Shown: one piece after another, positions 58,210 to 64,000 of the stretch
Numbering within the stretch: the first letter of the stretch is position 1
Layout of the letters: the number at the start of each line of letters is the position of its first letter
NCBI GenBank assembly: GCA_015680685.1
Contig: MNCI01025089.1
Span: forward strand, 1,108,301-1,172,300
Length of the DNA: 64,000 nucleotides
DNA from: Gnetum montanum
Lineage: Eukaryota; Streptophyta; Gnetopsida; Gnetales; Gnetaceae
Direction: 5' to 3'
Translations under genes and position numbers: made by a program
Notes under the pieces: generated by a model
Databases searched by the model: none
Told to the model about the DNA's origin: nothing
What the model saw: only the letters and a program-made list of their open reading frames with translations

Positions 58210-59330
58210 ATTTGGCCATCATTTTGTAGAGATTAAATCACTAGAAAAGGACCTTGCCAGTTGAGGGAGAACTTTGAATCTCTAGAGTTTGGAAAATGGT
58301 GAAGGACTAGATTGCCCTTGTGAATCTCTCTAATTTTAACATGTTTGAAGTGATGATGTTAAATAGCTACTTGATATTTATGTAAATATTGAAGAGTAGC
58401 TTTCCATTGTTCTTCTAGAAGACCTAATACAATGCATCACATATTATTGTTATCTTAATCTAAATACCAATCGTGAAGAGAGATACAGAGAGATGGAATA
58501 TGGAGCTCAACTAGTAAGATTGCCTTAGGATCATAGGTTAGAAAATATGGGGTATAACCAATGGTTGTATGAAAAGTGGTACGATGGACCTAGAGAGCAT
58601 ATGATAGCTCTGTGTTCCAATTGTGTTTGGTTTTATTGACCATGATATGAAGAAAATGGATGAGAGTTTTATTAGTGGATTTGGCTTAATAGTTAGATAA
58701 GGAGTAATTAATTGATGAAAATGATTGAGTGATATGATACATAGAGTAGAAATTAGCTACCTTCGTATCTTTGAAATAAGATCTATTGTTAGTTACAATT
58801 TAGAAAGTTACATTGAATCAGGTTATTATGTGATCAAGAATGAAATAACAAATGAAGCAAAACTTTTTGGAATGTAAAGAAACAACTTCTACCCACTTAG
58901 TAATGTATCTAATAGTAGTCAAAATGAATTTTTTCCTATCAAATGAAGGAGTGCTAGTAGCACCAATAAGATCTAAACCCAATTTTTGAAAGGATCAGGT
59001 GATTTAAGGTATGTTAAGTTCCTTTGAAAGAAGATAGATAAGTGATACATGCCTTTGGCAAGTATTGCACATCTTGACTACGTTGTAAGCATCTTTAGCA
59101 ATGGCTAGCCACAAATAGCCTAGAAAGATGAATGAGTAATTAAAAACTATGACCTAAGTATTTGTCACAAACTCCTACATGAACCTAGCCAAGGACTATC
59201 TTAGAATTTATAGGACTAAGATAATGTAGAAGAACACCCATAGGAGAAAATCAACATAAAATATTAGGATTCACTAAGCAAAAATATTAACTACATTTAT
59301 GTAGAGCATCCTTTTGAGTATTTGTTAGAT
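58210..59330 (-). pseudogene. Integrase remnant of the minus-strand Tat element
   Basis: The zinc-binding part reads 'HVGVCDKYLGH' near 59190-59160 (family H-x-G-x-x-G-x-H). Core pieces include 'TKW-E'-like text near 58880 and a 'LLEEQWKATLQYLHKYQ' helix near 58410. The end 'KGNLVLHHF' and 'LNWQGPFLV' near 58240-58330 matches the C-terminal G-x-L-V-L and W-x-G-P-[FY]-x-V elements. Frame changes abound. Confidence 0.6.
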
Positions 59331-59459
59331 GACTAGGAATCTTTCCAATGATTAGATAATAAAGAAGATTAGCATATTGATGATCCTCATCATTTGTGTT
59401 GATAGCACTAATGAAGACATTAGCAGAATGTGTAATAGACATTAGAAAATTTGATTATC

Positions 59460-59890
59460 TAAGTTAATCTTGTATGGTTGAAGGATCATCATAAATTGCA
59501 AATGTTGCTAAGGCATCAGCAAGCATGTTTTCAAAGGGTGGAATGTAGCTCAAGATATGAATAGAAAAGGAAAGGATAAATTCGTTAGCTATTTCTAGAT
59601 TAGAAAATAAATGAGAAGCCTTACAGTCATATCCACTATTAACTTGATTTATGATGAGCTAATAGTTACCATAAATAGTAATAGTCTTCACTTTATTCTG
59701 CAAGACTAGTAAGAGACCTCATATTAGAGCTTGACATTGAGCTATATTATTAGTGCATGCAAAGTCAAGCTTATAAGCCCGATAAAGGACTTGCTTGGTG
59801 AAAAGAATAAGGATATAAGTCATGCTAGATTCAAGAGAAGTGTGTGATTTATTGAAATAAAGGACAACATTTAAATTCTTTGTTTCAGTA
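59460..59890 (-). pseudogene. Extra RNase H of the minus-strand Tat element
   Basis: It starts 'NVVLYFNKSHTS' where the family has F-D-G-S, so the first catalytic Asp is Asn. It continues 'KLDFACTNNIAQCQALI' (family C-T-N-N-x-A-E-Y-E-A-L), 'TITIYGNY' (G-D-S), 'IINQV' and ends 'NMLADALATFA' (family N-x-x-A-D-x-L-A). All anchors are in order. Confidence 0.7.
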
Positions 59891-59959
59891 TGTAAGTTAT
59901 GAACAATGTTAGTTGACTCAAAAGTAGAGATAAAATTAGCTAAGGCTTGACCTTTGAGA

Positions 59960-61200
59960 GATTGTTAAGATAGAAAATAAAGGTCAAACTTAATAAGAAA
60001 AGTTTTTCAATGAGTTAAGTGATCATTCTCGAAAGGATTATTAGCAATGAATTTAAGAATGTTATCCTTGTAGATAACAAATACCTTAGCATTAAGAAGG
60101 TAATGCCACCACTTATTAAGAGCAAAGAAAAGACTTAGATAAGATTTTTTGATACTAGAGTATCTAGTTTCCCAATTTGGAAAAGAATGAGATATGTAAC
60201 ATATGGAAAGATCAACTCCATCTTCTTACCTTTGCAAAAGCATGACAAATATGAAATGGTTGGATTTAGAAAAATAAAAGTAAAAAGGTTGATTAAATTA
60301 TGGAGGATGTAGAATGGGAAGGGTACTCAAAACCTCTTTAATAGAGTCAAAAGGGTACTCAAAACCTCTTTAATAGAGTCAAAAGGGTACTCAAAACCTC
60401 TTTAATAGAGTCAAAGGCTTTTTGATACTCCTCATTCCAAATGAAAAATATAAATTTATGAAGCAAGTGAGTTATATGATGAAGATGATTAGTAAGATTA
60501 GAGATGTAGTAGTAAATCGATCAAAGATGATCTTGTAGAATAAGCATAGCTTGAATGTTTCTAGGTGGTGTAAGATCTGGGATAGCTTTAATATTTTTAG
60601 GGCCAATAGCTATACCATCTTAGTATACAATATAATCTAACATTTTACCCATGAGGACCACAAAGATGCACTTTTTTGGTTTAAATCATAGGCTAAACTT
60701 GTCACAGCGAGTTAAGACTTGATTTAAGTCAAAGGCATGATTAGTTTCTAGGGTAGATATGATTGGTAAATCATCAATATAGTTTTTAAATATTTTAAAC
60801 ATAATGTCATTGAAGATGAAAGTCATAGTGTGTTGATAGGTAGCCCCAACATTCTTGAGTCCAAAGGACATTTTAGTATAATAAAATTTATCGAAGGATT
60901 CATGAAATGGTATATTCTTAATGATATGGATATATCTGAATTTCATTGTAATTAGAAAACCAATTCATAAATAATAAAAGAGTATGATCAACTATAGAGT
61001 TTATAAGCTAATCAATGTTGGCTAAAGGAAAGTCATCCTAAATGGTCACCTTACTAAGATCTTGAAAGAAAATGCATATACAAATGTCATCATTCTTCTT
61101 GGGAACTACAACAATCTTAGAAACCCAATCAAAATAGTCATCAAGGTGAATGAATCTCACATTGTAGATTTTAGTGAACTCTTCTTTTATAGTAAGAGCT
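59960..61200 (-). pseudogene. RT and RNase H of the minus-strand Tat element
   Basis: Pieces in order are 'VVVPKKN'-like text near 61110, 'DDFPLANIDQL' near 61040, and the open block 60686-60946 with 'KMSFGLKNVGATYQHTM' (P-F-G-L-K-N-A-G-A-T-Y-Q-R-x-M). The catalytic box 'NYIDDLPI' is intact at about 60762-60784. Next come 'RFNPKKCIF' near 60670, a thumb with 'IWNEEYQKAF' near 60440, and RNase H with 'CYISHSF' and 'FFALNKWWHYL'. A 32 bp triplication at 60321-60416 disrupts the RNase H start. Confidence 0.75.
60321..60416 (+). repeat. Three tandem 32 bp copies inside a pol relic
   Basis: 'gggtactcaaaacctcttta' plus 12 bases begins at 60321, 60353 and 60385, essentially identical. In the related elements this segment occurs once, so the repetition arose in place. 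Confidence 0.9.
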
Positions 61201-61250
61201 ATAGCTAGATGAATTTTCCTAACCTTCTATTTGATAGGTTTGGAATCTTC

Positions 61251-62059
61251 TTCCAAAATAATGTTATGTTATACCAACTTTGAATCTTAACTAAACATAT
61301 TATTATATCCCTAAGCAAAAGCAACTGCTTTTTTAAAGTTTATAAGATGGCCTCCTAAAGGACTTGGGGAGAAAATTGCACTAAGCTAAAGAGTTTCTTG
61401 TTTACCCTTATGACTTAGTAGAGGAAAGTCAATTAGGCAATTGTTCATTAAAAAACACTTTCAATTAGGGAAAAAAGGTCTAATTGAGATAGAAGCTTAT
61501 CCTTTGTTATGTCTAAAGAGGATATAAGAGAATCTAATCCTAATTTTAAGTTAAGAAAATAAAGATATAGAGTTTGACATACCTAGCTTGTAGGGTATCT
61601 CAAGATTAGAGGTTGAAGTAGAGAATCTAGGCAAGCATCCATCTTTAGTTAGGACAAAATTAGGAAAGAAAATTATGTTTTTGTATTTAAAAAGAAATAA
61701 TGTTAAATGTTAAGTTAAATGATGTCAAAATATCATAGATGTTGAAACTTCTAAGGTGCACATCATTTTCAATTATAAAAGTAATAGAAAAGGAAAGCTC
61801 AATACTAAAGCTTTCATTTGCATCAGATCATCTTAAGAAATGAGATACAAGTAGAGTAAATAGTGACAAAAACATGAGATGACAAGAGAATGATGGTAAG
61901 TGGCAACAACAATACGTAGGAAACCAAGGGTGGGTCCAGTAACAATAAGGAGATACCTCAATTCTATTCATTTTCTCTTAGAATCGAAATGTGAGTCATT
62001 CAAACCTTAGTTAGGAATCTTTTATATAGTTTGCTATTGTGCCTTTGGGTTTCCTTCAT
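61251..62059 (-). other. Possible 5' pol/linker of the minus-strand Tat element
   Basis: Minus-strand translation gives scattered protein-like blocks ('LKLGLDSLISSLDITKDKLL' near 61530) without a nameable motif. Protease and gag are not identifiable. Confidence 0.3.
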
Positions 62060-62084
62060 GTTAGAACTTTATTAAAGTTCTAAC
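62060..62084. repeat. 25 bp palindrome
   Basis: gttagaactttattaaagtt followed by ctaac: 12-base perfect arms around one central base. Confidence 0.85.
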
Positions 62085-62140
62085 ATAGATGTCACTATGA
62101 AATTTTTGTTAGCAATATTTTTACATGTAGCACCAAAATA

Positions 62141-64000
62141 TTGATTATTAGTTTTAACATAAAAAAATATGTTTATAATAGTAGAGAGATTTTAAATTTG
62201 TTTCATTTGCACATGAAAATAGTAGTGCCTAAGCTCTTAGTTATTGAACTTATGTTCTTTCTCTTAGTGGATGAAAGAAGCATCGTGGAGAATAATCGAA
62301 GAAAGCCAAGACCCATCAAGAGTAAGCCTCTCTTTAATGATGCTAGCTTGATGCCTTAAAACCTATGGACTCACCAAGGAGTTGAAAAATTTCTAAAATT
62401 TTACATTACTTACTTCCACATGGTGATATAGATAGGTCTAGAAGAAGAAGTTGTACTATGACCTTTGGAGGGAATCTTACCTAGATTCTTTGTAGAGCTT
62501 ATAGAAATCATATTCAAAAATAAATTTGAGATTGAAGAGCTAAGGACATTCTAGTGTACAACAAATGCTTGAAAAAGATATAAAAGAGGAGGTGATATCG
62601 GCAGTTTAGTGTTGATAGTATATTGCTCTTGGAGACTCAAAATTACAAGGCAATGTCTAACCCTCTAAGTTTCCAAATCTTTGTTAAAAGATAAGTTAAA
62701 AGTTTTAATTGTTAAAAAAAATTTTAAAGTAGCTTTATTTTAGCTAAAAGTAACTTTGAAATTGTTATGTAGGCTTGTTAATCCAAATGTAGAAAGTTTT
62801 GATTACGTAGAATTTTTGCAAAATTTGTTGTAAGATCTTTTCCAACATTGAAACTAGAGATCTTAGGTGATGTCCCATTTTCAATACTTGGTACAAGGTA
62901 TTAAGACTCCATAGATTCTAGAGCGAGTACAAAAACTAGGGATGAATTCATCCTTTATGGAATGAAGTTTATAGAAAAAATATAAAATAGTCAAAGGGAT
63001 CAAGGATTATTCTAAGGCCTAAAAGTAAGTACAAAATTGTGTTTAATTTTTCATTAACATAAAGGTTAGATAGAGGATCATACTAATAGTTGAATATTTT
63101 TATTTTTAGCTCAAATAAGTGTTAATGATGCAAAATTCATTGACATCATATGGGCAATAGAAGAATTTGAGGTTAGATCTATCAGTGAAGCACAAAGCAC
63201 TTATAAGTGATTATTTGAGGGTGAAGGCATTAGATATTTCAATAAGTTTGACATAGCAACACTTTTGTGTGCTTTAGAATTAAAGCATTCCTACCCTACT
63301 ATAGAAAAATGTGTAGGTTCAATAAAGAGCTACTGAGTGGAGAAAGATATTTTTTTTGTTCATGTAGACTAGATGTAAGTTATCATCACTTGGGACCTTG
63401 CTAGATGAAGGTATTGGTTAGGCTTCCTAAAGAAGAAAAATAAAAGCTTGATTAAGCAAAATTATCAATTGTGGAGTATTGGATTAGGTTAGAGAAAATA
63501 GATACTATCAATGGACACAAGGAAATCAATGAAGAATTATAAAAGTTATTCCCTTTATTCATTAAAAGAATATTTTCTAATAACATTAGTTAGAAATTGG
63601 AGCTGGCCATAGGCAATCGTATGGGTTGTGAAAGGCTATGTTCCAAGGAAGGATAGCTAACTAGGCATCAATGATCTATTAAGGGGTAGTTGAAGAAATG
63701 AAGAAACTATTCCAAGAGAACAAAGAAGATAATGATTAAAAGACTCAGTTTTGGATTCTACTATGGGTTAGTAAAAGTTGTGAAAATTTTGTGTGCTAAA
63801 GGTGGAGAGAAGTAAGTAGATGTTTCATTTGAGACAAACTTGAAGCCCCCATTGTGCTAACACTTAGGGATCTAATGTCTACATAGAGCATTGGAGGTGG
63901 TGGTTCTTTAATGTCAGCATCAAAGACTAAAAATGAAGTGAGTTCATTAATGTTAAAAAGCATTAAGGAAGCTCACAAGAAAACAAGTGGAGATGTACAA
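62141..64000 (+). other. Eroded coding-like sequence, unidentified
   Basis: The plus frame from 62258 stays protein-like for over 100 codons with few stops: 'DERSIVENNRRKPRPIKSKPLF', then 'LWTHQGVEKFLKFY', 'EGILPRFFVELIEI' and 'NKFEIEELR'. A further block at 63115-63330 reads 'FIDIIWAIEEFEVRSI'-like text. I cannot match it to gag, pol or a cellular family. Runs off the window at 64000. Confidence 0.3.

Larger units (their letters stand above)
58210..61250 (-). mobile_element. Tat-like Ty3 pol relic, order RT-RNaseH-extra RNaseH-integrase
   Basis: Minus-strand translation reads RT from about 61200, RNase H to about 59960, an extra RNase H (59890-59460) and integrase (59330-58210). The extra RNase H after RNase H is the canonical Tat arrangement. 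There are many stops throughout. It differs in domain order from the element at 18220-28404. Confidence 0.75.

Overview
The window reads as nuclear DNA of a plant with a large, repeat-rich, AT-rich genome. Nearly everything recognisable is decayed retrotransposon: Ty3 elements of the Athila and Tat types, a Ty1/copia-like relic and LINEs. The only cellular gene family I can name is DUF247, which is a land-plant family. Very low gene density and many old, stop-ridden elements would suit a gymnosperm, but that is an inference and no sequence here proves it. Four isolated N characters (24174, 54828, 55029, 57887) mark assembly joins.

Layout. 1-1300: end of a minus-strand Athila-like element (3' LTR to 417, then its internal tail). 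1300-5280: unassigned AT-rich DNA. 5281-13300: a degenerate satellite on the minus strand, split at 6041-11890 by the best-preserved element, a 5.84 kb minus-strand Athila-like retrotransposon. It has two LTRs, a TTAAC target duplication, a tRNA-Asp-like primer site, a polypurine tract, gag and a broken protease, but no reverse transcriptase or integrase. 13300-18220: mostly unassigned, with an eroded ORF and a 44-base poly-C run. 18220-28404: a 10 kb plus-strand Tat-like element whose very long LTRs contain a degenerate ~90 bp tandem repeat; its pol order is protease, extra RNase H, [N], RT, RNase H, integrase. 28405-31400: a minus-strand Athila relic that still has RT and RNase H. 32778-35070: another Athila LTR followed by a remnant ORF with coiled-coil character. 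35070-41300: lower-copy DNA with LINE-like tails, short tandem duplications and a deleted DUF247 paralogue. 41339-42959: the main DUF247 locus. 43560-45440: a minus-strand LINE reverse transcriptase relic. 47660-48720: a copia-like relic. 54615-55027: an N-bounded inverted repeat. 56413-57373: a GC-rich, 5'-truncated LINE with target duplications. 58210-61250: a minus-strand Tat element with the order RT, RNase H, extra RNase H, integrase. 62140-64000: eroded, unrecognised coding-like sequence.

How the parts relate. The 5.84 kb element carries only gag and protease, so it must have been mobilised by enzymes supplied elsewhere. The relic at 28405-31400 is a diverged relative that still shows the pol module, so this lineage once had autonomous members. 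The two DUF247 copies share upstream sequence and their start region, so they look like a local duplication in which one copy lost most of its body. The other copy keeps nearly all family landmarks but is broken by several frame changes, so it is either a young pseudogene or a gene damaged by indel errors in the assembly. I found no convincing tRNA, rRNA, CRISPR or organellar insert.
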